A stretch of 64,000 bases of DNA from Bacteroidota bacterium (GCA_947457395.1 CANGVA010000013.1:1-64000); one strand, 5' to 3'; shown: positions 17,886 through 26,480, numbered from the stretch's first letter. A program made the numbers and translations. The notes: generated from the sequence alone by a model not told the origin.

Positions 17886-19464
17886 AAAGTTTGAAAACGA
17901 TTTGCAAAAGCAACTGGGCAATCACAAGGTTAAACCTTCCGGTGGGCTTTGGGATAAGCTTAATCAAGAGCTTGACGAAGGTAGCTTTGAGCAAAAAATT
18001 CAGGCCAACGTTGATGGTTTTGAGTTGGTACCTAATAGTGATACCTGGCAAAAAATAGAGGCAGAATTACCACCGGAGCGTATATTAAAAAAACGTTTAG
18101 GCTATTTTCTACTTGCATTGTTACTCTTATTATTTTCTGCAGGGCTATGGGTGGGTTATGAATTAAAGCCACCTTCTTTAGTTAATTCAAATACAAATAC
18201 CGAAAGCCCCGATTACTTAACTAACTTACCCGCAAGGTCAAATAAATCTGCACCTAATCAACCAAAAAAGGTTGTGGCAGAAACAGCCAGCCCATTGCCA
18301 CTTACAGCGGTCGCAAAAAGCAAACAGCCAACACCTGAGTTGGCAACCGGCAGCAATATAAAGCAGAAACCTTTAGCGCTCTTGCCGCAGGGCTCAAAAG
18401 TGCACAACCGCATGGTGCAAATAGCCAATACCAACCAAACTAAGCGCATGTCTGAGCAGCCTGAAAATTTAAGTGAAACGGCTACTGCGGTGCCAAAACC
18501 ATTTATAGCTACGAAGGATAACCAACAGCCTGATGCCACACTGGCAAATATGTCCGGTAAGCAGGAAAAAAATGCAGTTGAAATAGCTGAGCAAACCAAT
18601 AAAGAAGTTGCTAAGGTAACTGCCGATACTTTATTAGAGGAAGATAAACCTGATCATACACCTGCAGCACAATTGTTGTCCTTATCTGGTGATTCTGCGC
18701 GCATCATGGCCTCCGGTAACAATAGCAAGAAACAAGAGCAGCTAAATATAGACGAAGAAAAGCCTGGTAAGTTTAGCATGCTCATTATGGTTGGTAGTCA
18801 TCTTTCACTCAATCATCTGCAGACACCGCTAACCAACCGTTACAATATGGATGAGAATATGGCATTGCGCAACTCATTGGAAAAGCCAAGGGTTGATTGG
18901 TCGGGCGGATTTTATATGGATTATATGCTGAGCAATAAATGGCGTGTGGCAGTGGGTATTGCCATGCTTAACTTTACACAGCAATTTAATTATAACCTGA
19001 TACCGGCAGTAGGCATTACCAATGGTGCAGGTGAGCAAGGCGTGGCTGTTTTTAATCCAACAGATTCTGTTGTGAGCGGTTCACTTTACAATACCCGCAT
19101 TCGTTACAGCTGGACAGAAATACCTGTATTGCTCACTTATAAAGTAACCAACAATAAAAAATGGAATATGGAGCTACAGGCCGGTGCCAGCTATGCAATT
19201 TTAAATGCGGTGGATGCTTCTATTGTTTCTTATGACAATACAGGCTTACTTCAGTTAAAAGATAAGGATGCTTTCCCGGGTTTGCAAAACAGCGTATTTG
19301 TTATTTGTAACCCAACCATTAGTTATACGTTGAATGAGAAAGTACAAATTGGCATGATGCCAACTTTTAAATACAGCCTGAACTCCATGGTTAAAAATGA
19401 AAACTGGGTACAACAGCATCCTTATTTTATAGGCATGGCCTTATCGCTCAGAAAAAGATTTTGA
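17860..19464 (+). CDS. putative dual-membrane anti-sigma protein: cytoplasmic domain, one helix, linker, outer-membrane barrel
   Basis: The 534-residue product overlaps the sigma gene by 26 bases. Residues 1-70 are cytoplasmic, with two similar units (KPSGGLWDKLNQEL and VPNSDTWQKIEAEL) that could bind the sigma factor. One transmembrane helix follows (about 82-102, LGYFLLALLLLLFSAGLWVG). Residues about 105-305 are a P/Q/N/K/A-rich, low-complexity periplasmic stretch. The last 225 residues look like an outer-membrane beta-barrel with alternating hydrophobic strands, ending MALSLRKRF with a terminal phenylalanine. This resembles the dual membrane-spanning anti-sigma (Dma) class reported in Bacteroides; the function is inferred from layout. 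Confidence 0.75.
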   Translation: MSLFRNRNKKFENDLQKQLGNHKVKPSGGLWDKLNQELDEGSFEQKIQANVDGFELVPNSDTWQKIEAELPPERILKKRLGYFLLALLLLLFSAGLWVGYELKPPSLVNSNTNTESPDYLTNLPARSNKSAPNQPKKVVAETASPLPLTAVAKSKQPTPELATGSNIKQKPLALLPQGSKVHNRMVQIANTNQTKRMSEQPENLSETATAVPKPFIATKDNQQPDATLANMSGKQEKNAVEIAEQTNKEVAKVTADTLLEEDKPDHTPAAQLLSLSGDSARIMASGNNSKKQEQLNIDEEKPGKFSMLIMVGSHLSLNHLQTPLTNRYNMDENMALRNSLEKPRVDWSGGFYMDYMLSNKWRVAVGIAMLNFTQQFNYNLIPAVGITNGAGEQGVAVFNPTDSVVSGSLYNTRIRYSWTEIPVLLTYKVTNNKKWNMELQAGASYAILNAVDASIVSYDNTGLLQLKDKDAFPGLQNSVFVICNPTISYTLNEKVQIGMMPTFKYSLNSMVKNENWVQQHPYFIGMALSLRKRF

Positions 19465-19507
19465 TTGTTTATTGAAGTAGTATATTGCATCAACATTTTA
19501 CTGGTGC

Positions 19508-20194
19508 ATGACTAAACGAATTCTGATTACCGGACACAGCAAAGGCATTGGTGCTGCTATTACCCATCAATTATTGGAACAAGGATTTGAGGTGCTGGGT
19601 ATTGCCCGAACACAAATGCCGGCACATCCGCAACTCACGCAATGGGCTTATGATTTAAGCAAGCAGGATGAGGTGATGAAAGTATGTGAACGATTGAGTA
19701 AAGAGAAATTAGATGTAGTGGTGCTCAATGCGGGGTGGAATGATATTAGACCTGCAGAGGCATATACCACAGAAGAAATATTTAAAATTACCACACTCAA
19801 TTTTGCAGCGCATGCAGCCATTATCCGTGCCACCATTCCTGCATTGTTGCAAACAAGCGGCTGGTTAATGGGTGTAAGTAGTTTTTCTGCAATGGAGGTA
19901 GCAAGGTGGAATAATTATTATGGTGCTGCCAAAGCTGCTTTGCAACATTTGCTGCAAAATATTTTTGAGCAATACCGCAAGCAAGGATTAAGGGTAACTA
20001 CGATTGTTCCTGATATAACGCAAACAGATTTTTATAAGCACCAACAATTTGAGCCAACAGATGATGCAGAAACATTTCTAAAACCAGAAGAGGTGGCCCA
20101 TGTTATTGCAGGTTTCATCATCAATGAACCGGCTTATGTACCTTCTCAGGTAGTGCTGCGACCGCAACGGTTTGAGTTAAGAAGGAAGAAATAA
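19508..20194 (+). CDS. short-chain dehydrogenase/reductase family protein
   Basis: NAD(P)-dependent oxidoreductase of the classical SDR fold, 228 residues. The cofactor loop is TGHSKGIGAAI at the N-terminus (TGxxxGIG), NAG is present as LNAGWN, and the catalytic tetrad includes S in GVSSFSA and YxxxK in YYGAAKAAL. The substrate is unknown. A decayed copy of its 3' end lies at 21048-21101, beyond the next gene, suggesting that the segment between was gained by insertion or duplication. Confidence 0.9.
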   Translation: MTKRILITGHSKGIGAAITHQLLEQGFEVLGIARTQMPAHPQLTQWAYDLSKQDEVMKVCERLSKEKLDVVVLNAGWNDIRPAEAYTTEEIFKITTLNFAAHAAIIRATIPALLQTSGWLMGVSSFSAMEVARWNNYYGAAKAALQHLLQNIFEQYRKQGLRVTTIVPDITQTDFYKHQQFEPTDDAETFLKPEEVAHVIAGFIINEPAYVPSQVVLRPQRFELRRKK

Positions 20195-20257
20195 AAGTAA
20201 CACATAAGTGAAAATGAAATGGTGATTGTGCTGTTAACTAAAGAAATGGAAACTGGT

Positions 20258-20899
20258 TTATTTCACCATCCAAAATTCATTTGTTAAGTAAAAAACGGTA
20301 TCAATAAAATACAAGATATCATTTTTGGTAAGCACATTCTCGTCATGCAAGTCTTCCAATATAATTCCCAAATCATAATTGATATAGTCATTATTCCTTG
20401 TATTAATGAATCCGTTTGACTCTAGAAATGATTTTACTTGGTTTAAATCTGTTGCTTGCGTAATAGTAACAAAAGGCTGTTTTACAACTGCGTAAAGATT
20501 ATTACTCTCCTTTGCGAAGCCAAGAAGTTCATAGGCAGTATCAGGGAAAAAGAAGTTGTGGAGAAGCAGGTTGTGAAAGTAATCAATCCAATAACTGTAA
20601 TATATTGCATCGTTAAGTTTTAGCACATAGTTTGCATCCCTCAAGTAAACACGTTGTTCTGCACCTTCACTAATATATTGAGAGAAATCAATATCGTTAA
20701 TCCAAAGATCTTTTTCTGATACGAGTAGTTCTAATCTCGTTGTTTCTTTTTTACGGATTTGCTTTGATTTTTCAGGATTAAGGCCTGATTGCGTGCCATC
20801 GTTAAGGTAACCGGCAATTGTTTGGATAATTGTTCCTTTGCTAATTTGGCTCTTTCCTGAAATGATATTGTATAATTCATCCTTTAAATGCTTTTGCAT
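20258..20899 (-). CDS. protein-kinase-like domain protein of the polyvalent-protein type
   Basis: A 213-residue protein that resembles the kinase-like domain found in polyvalent proteins of conjugative elements and phages. Visible blocks are ISEGAEQRVYLRDANYVLKL (glycine loop and the lysine strand), HNFFFPDTAYELLGFA, YAVVKQPFV (hinge), LEDLHDENVL (catalytic-loop-like HxxN) and FIDTVFYL (DFG-position D). The substrate is unknown. Its -7 box TACATTTG (minus strand, 20905-20912) ends only 5 bases before the ATG, so the mRNA may be leaderless. The gene sits between the SDR gene and a broken copy of the SDR 3' end. Confidence 0.65.
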   Translation of the reverse strand: MQKHLKDELYNIISGKSQISKGTIIQTIAGYLNDGTQSGLNPEKSKQIRKKETTRLELLVSEKDLWINDIDFSQYISEGAEQRVYLRDANYVLKLNDAIYYSYWIDYFHNLLLHNFFFPDTAYELLGFAKESNNLYAVVKQPFVTITQATDLNQVKSFLESNGFINTRNNDYINYDLGIILEDLHDENVLTKNDILYFIDTVFYLTNEFWMVK

Positions 20900-21047
20900 C
20901 CATGCAAATGTAAGATAAATTTAGGTTTTTGTGTATACTCAGCTGTTGGAGTATCGTTTATTGTGAGTGCAGGTTTTGTTCACTTCAATAAATTGCGGTT
21001 TTAAAATACGGATCAAAAATAAAATTTAACATTACACGAGAGATTAA

Positions 21048-21101
21048 GCAAACAGATTTTTATAAGCACCAAGAGTTTGAGCTGAGAAGGAAGATATAGA
21101 A
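21048..21101 (+). pseudogene. remnant of the SDR gene 3' end
   Basis: Bases 21048-21081 match 20020-20053 of the SDR gene in 32 of 34 positions. The next bases resemble the SDR end at 20171-20194. Translated, the remnant reads KQTDFYKHQEFELRRKI and a stop, joining the SDR segments TQTDFYKHQQFE and FELRRKK. TTTGAG occurs at both SDR breakpoints (20048-20053 and 20171-20176), consistent with a deletion between short direct repeats in a duplicated copy. Confidence 0.75.
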
Positions 21102-21129
21102 AAATCAAGTAGAGGTATTGAAAATTACC

Positions 21130-21166
21130 TTGCGTTAATTCAAAATCAAATTTTGAATTAACGCAA
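21130..21166. promoter_or_regulatory. perfect 17-bp inverted repeat overlapping a promoter (candidate operator)
   Basis: TTGCGTTAATTCAAAAT (21130-21146) and its exact reverse complement (21150-21166) flank the 3-base loop CAA. The right arm contains the TTTG -33 box of the promoter at 21152-21184. No T-run follows on either strand, so it is not a standard terminator. An operator, or a strong mRNA or DNA hairpin, is possible. Confidence 0.6.
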
Positions 21167-21184
21167 AAAAGTGTTTTAATTTTG
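21152..21184 (+). promoter_or_regulatory. promoter of the (AC)-tract secreted-protein gene
   Basis: TTTG at 21152-21155 and TAATTTTG at 21177-21184 are separated by 21 bases. The start site would fall near 21188, about 20 bases before the ATG at 21208. This supports that ATG as the intended start even though the frame is broken just after it. Confidence 0.65.
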
Positions 21185-21207
21185 TATACACTTTAATTTT
21201 TAAAGAT

Positions 21208-21778
21208 ATGAAAACTCTACACACACACACACACACACACAGCGAAATCTGGGATTAGCTGGTGTTTACACTCAATTAAGCTGCCTATTCTAGTGCTTAC
21301 AATGGCATTGGCAAACATGCTTTATGCGCAACCACCGGAAACCCCAAACATACCATCCGAGCATGGTACGCTTGGAGCCTTGGTTCTTCATATACCAAAT
21401 GCTGAAGGTACTTTGGTTGTGCTAGAGAACACAACCGATTGTGATATCACGTATTCTTACTATGTAACAGTAGTTACAGAAAATACCAACGAGACAGGCA
21501 CTCTTTCATTTCCTGTTACTGTTGCTGCCGGAGCAACTGTTAATGTAAATTGGTCTGACTTAGTTAGAGGAGTGCATACAATATATGAAAAACAAAATTT
21601 CGCAATTACTCATTGGTCATTTAATGTTCAAATTGGTACGTGGGTGATGCCCATTTATCCGGGAGAAGATAAAACCATCAGCACCTCTTTGCCTCCTCCA
21701 TGTGATTGTATACGATTACAGTTCTTGAGAAACAGCAGTCCGCCAAAAGTGATTGTTTCACCCGGCACCGGTTGTTAA
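21208..21778 (+). CDS. small secreted protein, out of frame in this sequence through an (AC)11 tract (candidate phase-variable gene)
   Basis: ATG at 21208 is followed by KTL and an (AC)11 tract (21219-21240). As read, the frame closes at TAG 21256. One more AC unit, or two fewer, would join it to the long frame that runs to 21778. The protein would then be about 190 residues: HT repeats, KSGISWCLHSIK, a classic signal-peptide core (LPILVLTMALANMLYAQ), and a mature domain of unknown type with a cysteine pair (PPPCDC). Without the upstream ATG the only starts are a GTG at 21293 or ATG at 21302, which leave too short a signal. A sequencing error in the tract is the main alternative. Confidence 0.7.
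21219..21240 (+). repeat. (AC)11 dinucleotide microsatellite
   Basis: Eleven AC units lie four codons after an ATG that has a good upstream promoter. Such tracts change length by slipped-strand mispairing. Here 11 units gives the off frame, and 12 or 9 units gives the on frame. Confidence 0.9.
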
Positions 21779-21786
21779 ATTCAATA

Positions 21787-21821
21787 CAACACCTTTCGGT
21801 AATTAAAATCGAAAGGTGTTG
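21787..21821 (+). terminator. hairpin between the two secreted-protein genes, probable terminator
   Basis: CAACACCTTTCG (21787-21798) pairs perfectly with CGAAAGGTGTTG (21810-21821) around an 11-base loop. The following ATTAATTCTTT is only moderately T-rich. It ends 15 bases before the next ATG at 21837, so it could also affect translation of that gene. Confidence 0.6.
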
Positions 21822-21836
21822 ATTAATTCTTTAAAT

Positions 21837-23153
21837 ATGATAAAATTTAAATTACTTATTTTAATAGTTTTTACATCAGCCTATGCTGTAGTGGCTCAAC
21901 AAAATTGGGTACGAACAAAGTTTGTTATTCCTGAATTTATTGAACAATATAGTTTTTTTAATTCATCTGTTTTTAGTGTAAGAACCTTTTTAAGAAACTA
22001 CGCTACGCAAGATGGGGGTACAACTTTTAAACAACTAAAGTATACAGGAGATTCATTAATGTTATCCGGAATGGCTTATCTAACCAAAGATACCCTACTT
22101 ACAATTAGCTATCAAAATATGAATTATTTGAACAAAACTTTTTTTCTTAAATCAGATAATGGTGGAAATTCGTTTTATCCTTACTACTTAATTGTTAATG
22201 GAACTGATACGGTTTTCAAAAGAACTGAACCTAAATATATCTATTTTTTTGATTCGCAACATGGCATGGTTACCGGAGATACTTTAAACGGTGAAGTACA
22301 ATGCTATCTAACCAGCGATGGTGCCAAAACATGGACCAAAGCCAATTTAAGTAATTTAAATGGCTTGCCCAGTGCACGCTTTCACTCTAATTTCTGGTTG
22401 GACAACCAAAGCAGGGTGGGTAATGATTTATTTATTGGCGCTTTAGGAGGGGCTGACAAGTATTTACTCAAAATAACCAATTATGGTGCAACATGGTCTG
22501 CTATACCCATAAACCTTGCAAATTTTACTTTTTCTAGAACGATGATGTTTGATAGTGTAAACGGAATAGCTCAACTTGGGTATCAGCAAGGTTCAGTCAT
22601 TAAGGGATATTTGGCCAAAACTGTGAATGGTGGCATTACTTGGGATACCAGCATTACAAGACCTCCCGGATTCTTGGGTAGGGTGGAGTATGCAAAAGCA
22701 ACTCCAAGAAACAAAGCTTTTCATTATTGCCCTGATCGACTTTCCGGAATTACCTACATTTCCTATGATACATGCAAAACCTGGCTCAGAGATGATTCGC
22801 TCAGACTATTTGGTGTGTATCGTTTTTATGATGCTGATTTTGGCATAGGTCAAGTGCGCATAGGCACAGATTCTGTCGAAATCGTTATGCGTGATAAAAT
22901 ACCAACTTCCTTATTGGAAGTAAAACAAGATGAGTCAAACTTATTCATCTATCCCAATCCGGTACCCAATCAATTATATTTCACACATCCTATTGAAGAG
23001 GTTGAAGTGATTGATAATTTGGGTAAATCATTTGCTATACCACTTTCAGCAGATGGCTTGCATGCAGATGTTGCTGCATTACCCCAAGGACATTATTTTA
23101 TTCGGGTAAAAACAACGGCAGGTATTGCGTTTCGAAAATTCATAAAGGAATAA
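21837..23153 (+). CDS. secreted Asp-box beta-propeller protein with a type IX secretion C-terminal domain
   Basis: The 438-residue protein begins with a signal peptide (MIKFKLLILIVFTSAYAVVA). Several degenerate S/T-x-D/N-G-x-T/S-W or Asp-box repeats follow (SDGAKTW, NYGATWS, VNGGITWD, YDTCKTW), as in sialidase- or YCF48-like propellers. The last 75 residues form a type A sorting domain (FIYPNPVPNQLYF, then LPQGHYFIRVKT and RKFIKE), so it is exported by the Sec and Por/type IX systems to the cell surface or medium. A GTG at 21816 could extend the frame, but it lies in the hairpin; the ATG at 21837 starts the signal peptide. The ligand is unknown. Confidence 0.88.
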   Translation: MIKFKLLILIVFTSAYAVVAQQNWVRTKFVIPEFIEQYSFFNSSVFSVRTFLRNYATQDGGTTFKQLKYTGDSLMLSGMAYLTKDTLLTISYQNMNYLNKTFFLKSDNGGNSFYPYYLIVNGTDTVFKRTEPKYIYFFDSQHGMVTGDTLNGEVQCYLTSDGAKTWTKANLSNLNGLPSARFHSNFWLDNQSRVGNDLFIGALGGADKYLLKITNYGATWSAIPINLANFTFSRTMMFDSVNGIAQLGYQQGSVIKGYLAKTVNGGITWDTSITRPPGFLGRVEYAKATPRNKAFHYCPDRLSGITYISYDTCKTWLRDDSLRLFGVYRFYDADFGIGQVRIGTDSVEIVMRDKIPTSLLEVKQDESNLFIYPNPVPNQLYFTHPIEEVEVIDNLGKSFAIPLSADGLHADVAALPQGHYFIRVKTTAGIAFRKFIKE

Positions 23154-23201
23154 TGATATGAAATCTTAGAACTTTAATCATTTCAAATCTTCGATCCATA
23201 A

Positions 23202-23227
23202 AAAAAGGTGCCATAAAGCACCTTTTT
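23202..23227. terminator. bidirectional intrinsic terminator
   Basis: AAAAAGGTGC (23202-23211) pairs with GCACCTTTTT (23218-23227) around CATAAA. A-runs and T-runs flank both sides, so it can end the propeller gene on the plus strand and serS on the minus strand. Confidence 0.88.
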
Positions 23228-23246
23228 CTATGGATGAATGATGGTA

Positions 23247-24518
23247 TTAATTAATCACCTCAAAACCGGTATAAGGCACCAGTGCTTTAGGAATGATGAT
23301 GCCATTGGGTGTTTGGTTGTTTTCAAGCAAGGTGGCCACAATACGTGGCAAGGCCAAAGCACTGCCATTTAAGGTATGCACCAGTTGGTTTTTGCCTTCT
23401 TTGTTTTTAAAGCGGCATTTTAAACGGTTGGCCTGAAAACTTTCAAAGTTAGAAGTGGAGCTTACTTCCAGCCAGCGTTGTTGCGCGGCACTATAGGTTT
23501 CAAAATCATAGGTAAGGGCAGAGGTAAAGCCCATATCGCCACCACATAAACGCAAGATGCGAAAAGGCAATTCCAGTTTGGTAAGCAAGCCTTTTACATG
23601 CTCCACCATTTCATCTAATATGCGGTAAGAATGCTCGGGGTGTGCAATTTGCACAATCTCTACTTTTTCAAACTGGTGCAGGCGGTTTAGGCCACGCACG
23701 TGTGCACCCCAACTTCCGGCCTCTCTTCTAAAACAAGGCGAGTAAGCTACATTTTTAATAGGCAACTCTTCTTCCTTTAAAATTACATCACGGTAAATAT
23801 TGGTAACCGGTACTTCGGCTGTAGGTATCAAATATAAATCATCTACTTGTGCATGGTACATTTGGCCTTCTTTATCGGGCAACTGGCCTGTTCCAAATCC
23901 GCTATCAGCATTCACCAGGTAAGGCGGAACAATTTCAGTATATCCGGCTTTCAGTGCTTCATCTAAGAAAAAGTTAACCAAAGCACGCTGCAAACGGGCG
24001 CCTTTGCCTTTGTATACAGGAAATCCGGCACCGGTAATTTTAGTGCCCAGTTCAAAATCTATTAAATCATATTTGTTAATTAAATCCCAATGCGGCAAGG
24101 CTCCTTCCGGCATGGCTATGGCGTTTCCTTGCTCAAATACGTTCACATTCTCCTCAGCGGTGCTTCCTTCCGGCACGGTGGCATGTGGTGTGTTGGGAAG
24201 CGTAACCAGTGTATTGAATAATTGATCTTCCGAGATTTTTAATCTTTCTTCCAGTTGCTTGCTCTGTTCTTTAAGTGCGGCTGTTTTACTTTTCAGTTCT
24301 TCCGCTTCGGCTTTTTGTCCGCCCTTCATCAGCTCCCCAATTTTTTTAGCCAATTGGTTTGCTTCAGAAAGGTTGGCTTCCAGGGTTTGCTTTATCTTGC
24401 GGGTTTCTTCATCCACCTTCAATACCTCATCCACCACCGCAGCAAACTTTGGATTACGTTTGTTCAGTCGTTGTTTTATTTCTGTTGTGTTTTCTCTTAT
24501 TTGTTGAATCTGTAGCAT
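23247..24518 (-). CDS. serS: serine--tRNA ligase
   Basis: Class II synthetase charging tRNA-Ser (and selenocysteine tRNA if present). The 423-residue protein has the long N-terminal coiled-coil arm (about residues 30-105, rich in K, E and L) that reads the tRNA variable arm. The catalytic core follows, with motif 2 CFRREAGSWGAHVRGLNRLHQF and motif 3 HTLNGSALALPRIVATLLENNQ (each read at the sequence in parts). It lies 16 bases after the cyclophilin gene and is probably co-transcribed with it. Confidence 0.97.
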   Translation of the reverse strand: MLQIQQIRENTTEIKQRLNKRNPKFAAVVDEVLKVDEETRKIKQTLEANLSEANQLAKKIGELMKGGQKAEAEELKSKTAALKEQSKQLEERLKISEDQLFNTLVTLPNTPHATVPEGSTAEENVNVFEQGNAIAMPEGALPHWDLINKYDLIDFELGTKITGAGFPVYKGKGARLQRALVNFFLDEALKAGYTEIVPPYLVNADSGFGTGQLPDKEGQMYHAQVDDLYLIPTAEVPVTNIYRDVILKEEELPIKNVAYSPCFRREAGSWGAHVRGLNRLHQFEKVEIVQIAHPEHSYRILDEMVEHVKGLLTKLELPFRILRLCGGDMGFTSALTYDFETYSAAQQRWLEVSSTSNFESFQANRLKCRFKNKEGKNQLVHTLNGSALALPRIVATLLENNQTPNGIIIPKALVPYTGFEVIN

Positions 24519-24534
24519 CTGGACTTACTTAATT

Positions 24535-24969
24535 TTATTCGTTCACTGTAATTTTCAAAATCTTATCACCTTGTCTTATCTGGTCAATTACCTCCACACC
24601 GCCTACCACTTTGCCAAAGCAGGTATGGTTTCTATCCAGGTGTTGGGTGTTTTGTCTGTTATGGCATATAAAAAATTGTGAACCACCGGTATCGCGGCCT
24701 CTGTGGGCCATAGAAAGTACCCCCTTATCATGGTATTGGTTACCACCGGTAAGTTCGCATTTAATGCTGTATCCCGGTCCGCCTGCACCTGTTCCGGTTG
24801 GGTCGCCACCTTGCACCACAAAGTCAGGAATGACGCGGTGAAAAGTGGTATTATCATAATAACCACTGTTGGCCAGTTTGCAAAAATTTTCAACGGTGTT
24901 TGGTGCATCCGTTTCATAAAACTCTACATGCATTACACCTTTATCGGTGTGTATTTCAGCTGTTCTCAT
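24535..24969 (-). CDS. cyclophilin-type peptidyl-prolyl cis-trans isomerase
   Basis: Cytosolic proline isomerase of 144 residues, with no signal peptide. The cyclophilin core is visible in FHRVIPDFVVQGGDPTGTG, LSMAHRGRDTGGSQFFI and HLDRNHTCFGKVVGG. The frame is open to 25023, but MRTAEIHTDKGVMHVEFYE is the natural start. A near-consensus -7 box TATTTTCG (minus strand, 24988-24995) with TTG 22 bases further upstream agrees with the ATG at 24967-24969. It heads the pair ppi-serS. Confidence 0.93.
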   Translation of the reverse strand: MRTAEIHTDKGVMHVEFYETDAPNTVENFCKLANSGYYDNTTFHRVIPDFVVQGGDPTGTGAGGPGYSIKCELTGGNQYHDKGVLSMAHRGRDTGGSQFFICHNRQNTQHLDRNHTCFGKVVGGVEVIDQIRQGDKILKITVNE

Positions 24970-25071
24970 ATGTAAGTAAATAGACTTCGAAAATAAGTAA
25001 ATACTACTGGTTTTGCCCAACATTTTAAGAATTCAATTATTCAGTTAAATTGCACCCAAATTAAATAACCA

Positions 25072-26460
25072 ATGAATTACGATGTAATAGTTATTGGCAG
25101 CGGCCCCGGAGGATATGTTGCCGCTATCAGAGCCAGTCAGTTAGGTTTAAAAACAGCCATTGTTGAGCGTGAAAGCCTGGGAGGTATTTGCCTCAATTGG
25201 GGTTGCATACCCACCAAAGCATTATTAAAATCTGCTCAGGTTTTTGAGTATGTAAAGCATGCTGCCGATTATGGCATTTCTATTAAAGATGCCTCGCATG
25301 ATTTTGGTGCTGTAATTAAACGCAGCCGCGGTGTGGCAGATGGCATGAGCAAGGGCATTGCCTTTTTAATGAAGAAAAATAAAATCGATGTTATTATGGG
25401 CTCAGGCAAGGTAGCAGCCTCATCCAAAGTAGAAGTTACAGATGCTGCAGGTGCCAAAAAAACCTACGATGCCAAACATATTATTCTGGCAACAGGAGCC
25501 CGCAGCCGCGAGTTGCCAAATATTAAAATTGATGGTAAAAAAGTAATCGGCTATCGTGAGGCAATGACACTCCCAAGCCAGCCAAAATCTATGATAGTAA
25601 TGGGTAGCGGAGCCATTGGCTGTGAGTTTGCCTATTTCTACAATACCATGGGAACTAAAGTTACCATTGTGGAGTTTATGCCCAATATCTTGCCAATTGA
25701 AGATGAGGATGTATCCAAAGAGGTAGCTAAATCATTTAAAAAGTCCGGTATAGAAATCATGACCGATGCTGCTGTTGAGTCGGTAGACACCAAAGGCAAT
25801 ACCTGCAAGGTTAAAGTTAAAACCAAAACCGGCATGGTAGATCTGGAGGCCGATGTGGTGCTATCTGCCGTAGGTGTGCAAACCAACCTCGAAAACCTGG
25901 GATTAGAAACCTTGGGTATTAAAACAGATAAAGGCAAAGTTGTGGTTGATGATTTTTATGCAACCAATATTAAAGGCATTTATGCCATTGGCGATATTGT
26001 GAAAGGCCCGGCCTTGGCGCACGTTGCCAGTGCCGAGGGTATTATTTGTGTAGAAAAAATTGCCGGACATCACCCCGAGCCTTTAAACTATAACAATATT
26101 CCTGGCTGCACCTATTGCCTGCCAGAGGTAGCATCGGTAGGGTATACAGAGAAAGCTGCAAAAGATGCAGGCTATCAAATTAAAGTGGGTAAGTTTCCGT
26201 TTAGTGCAAGCGGTAAAGCCAGCGCAGCCGGAGCCAAAGAAGGTTTTGTAAAAGTAATTTTCGATGCCAAGTATGGCGAGTTTTTGGGTGCACACATGGT
26301 AGGAGCAAATGTAACCGAAATGATTGCCGAAGTAGTTGCCGCACGCAAACTGGAAACCACCGGAATGGAAATCATCAAAACCGTACATCCACATCCAACC
26401 ATGAGCGAGGCTGTAATGGAAGCCGCAGCATTGGCCTATGGCGAGTGCATTCACTTATAA
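25072..26460 (+). CDS. lpdA: dihydrolipoyl dehydrogenase
   Basis: FAD enzyme (E3) that re-oxidises dihydrolipoamide in the pyruvate and 2-oxoacid dehydrogenase or glycine cleavage complexes. The 462 residues show the FAD Rossmann motif VIGSGPGGYVAA, the redox-active disulfide CxxxxC in GGICLNWGCIPTK, the NAD motif MGSGAIGCEFA and the C-terminal catalytic HPHPTMSEA. The length is normal. It stands alone, followed by a terminator; its partner E1 and E2 genes are not in the window. Confidence 0.97.
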   Translation: MNYDVIVIGSGPGGYVAAIRASQLGLKTAIVERESLGGICLNWGCIPTKALLKSAQVFEYVKHAADYGISIKDASHDFGAVIKRSRGVADGMSKGIAFLMKKNKIDVIMGSGKVAASSKVEVTDAAGAKKTYDAKHIILATGARSRELPNIKIDGKKVIGYREAMTLPSQPKSMIVMGSGAIGCEFAYFYNTMGTKVTIVEFMPNILPIEDEDVSKEVAKSFKKSGIEIMTDAAVESVDTKGNTCKVKVKTKTGMVDLEADVVLSAVGVQTNLENLGLETLGIKTDKGKVVVDDFYATNIKGIYAIGDIVKGPALAHVASAEGIICVEKIAGHHPEPLNYNNIPGCTYCLPEVASVGYTEKAAKDAGYQIKVGKFPFSASGKASAAGAKEGFVKVIFDAKYGEFLGAHMVGANVTEMIAEVVAARKLETTGMEIIKTVHPHPTMSEAVMEAAALAYGECIHL

Positions 26461-26480
26461 CATTCATATGCAATACAAAC

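Noticed and set aside
21130-21166. Palindrome as a transcription terminator
   Set aside because: The stem is AT-rich, no T-run follows on either strand, and it overlaps a promoter.
21293-21304. GTG (21293) or ATG (21302) as the true start of the small secreted protein
   Set aside because: They would leave a truncated signal peptide without basic residues. The upstream ATG has a correctly placed promoter and would restore a complete signal peptide after one AC unit change.
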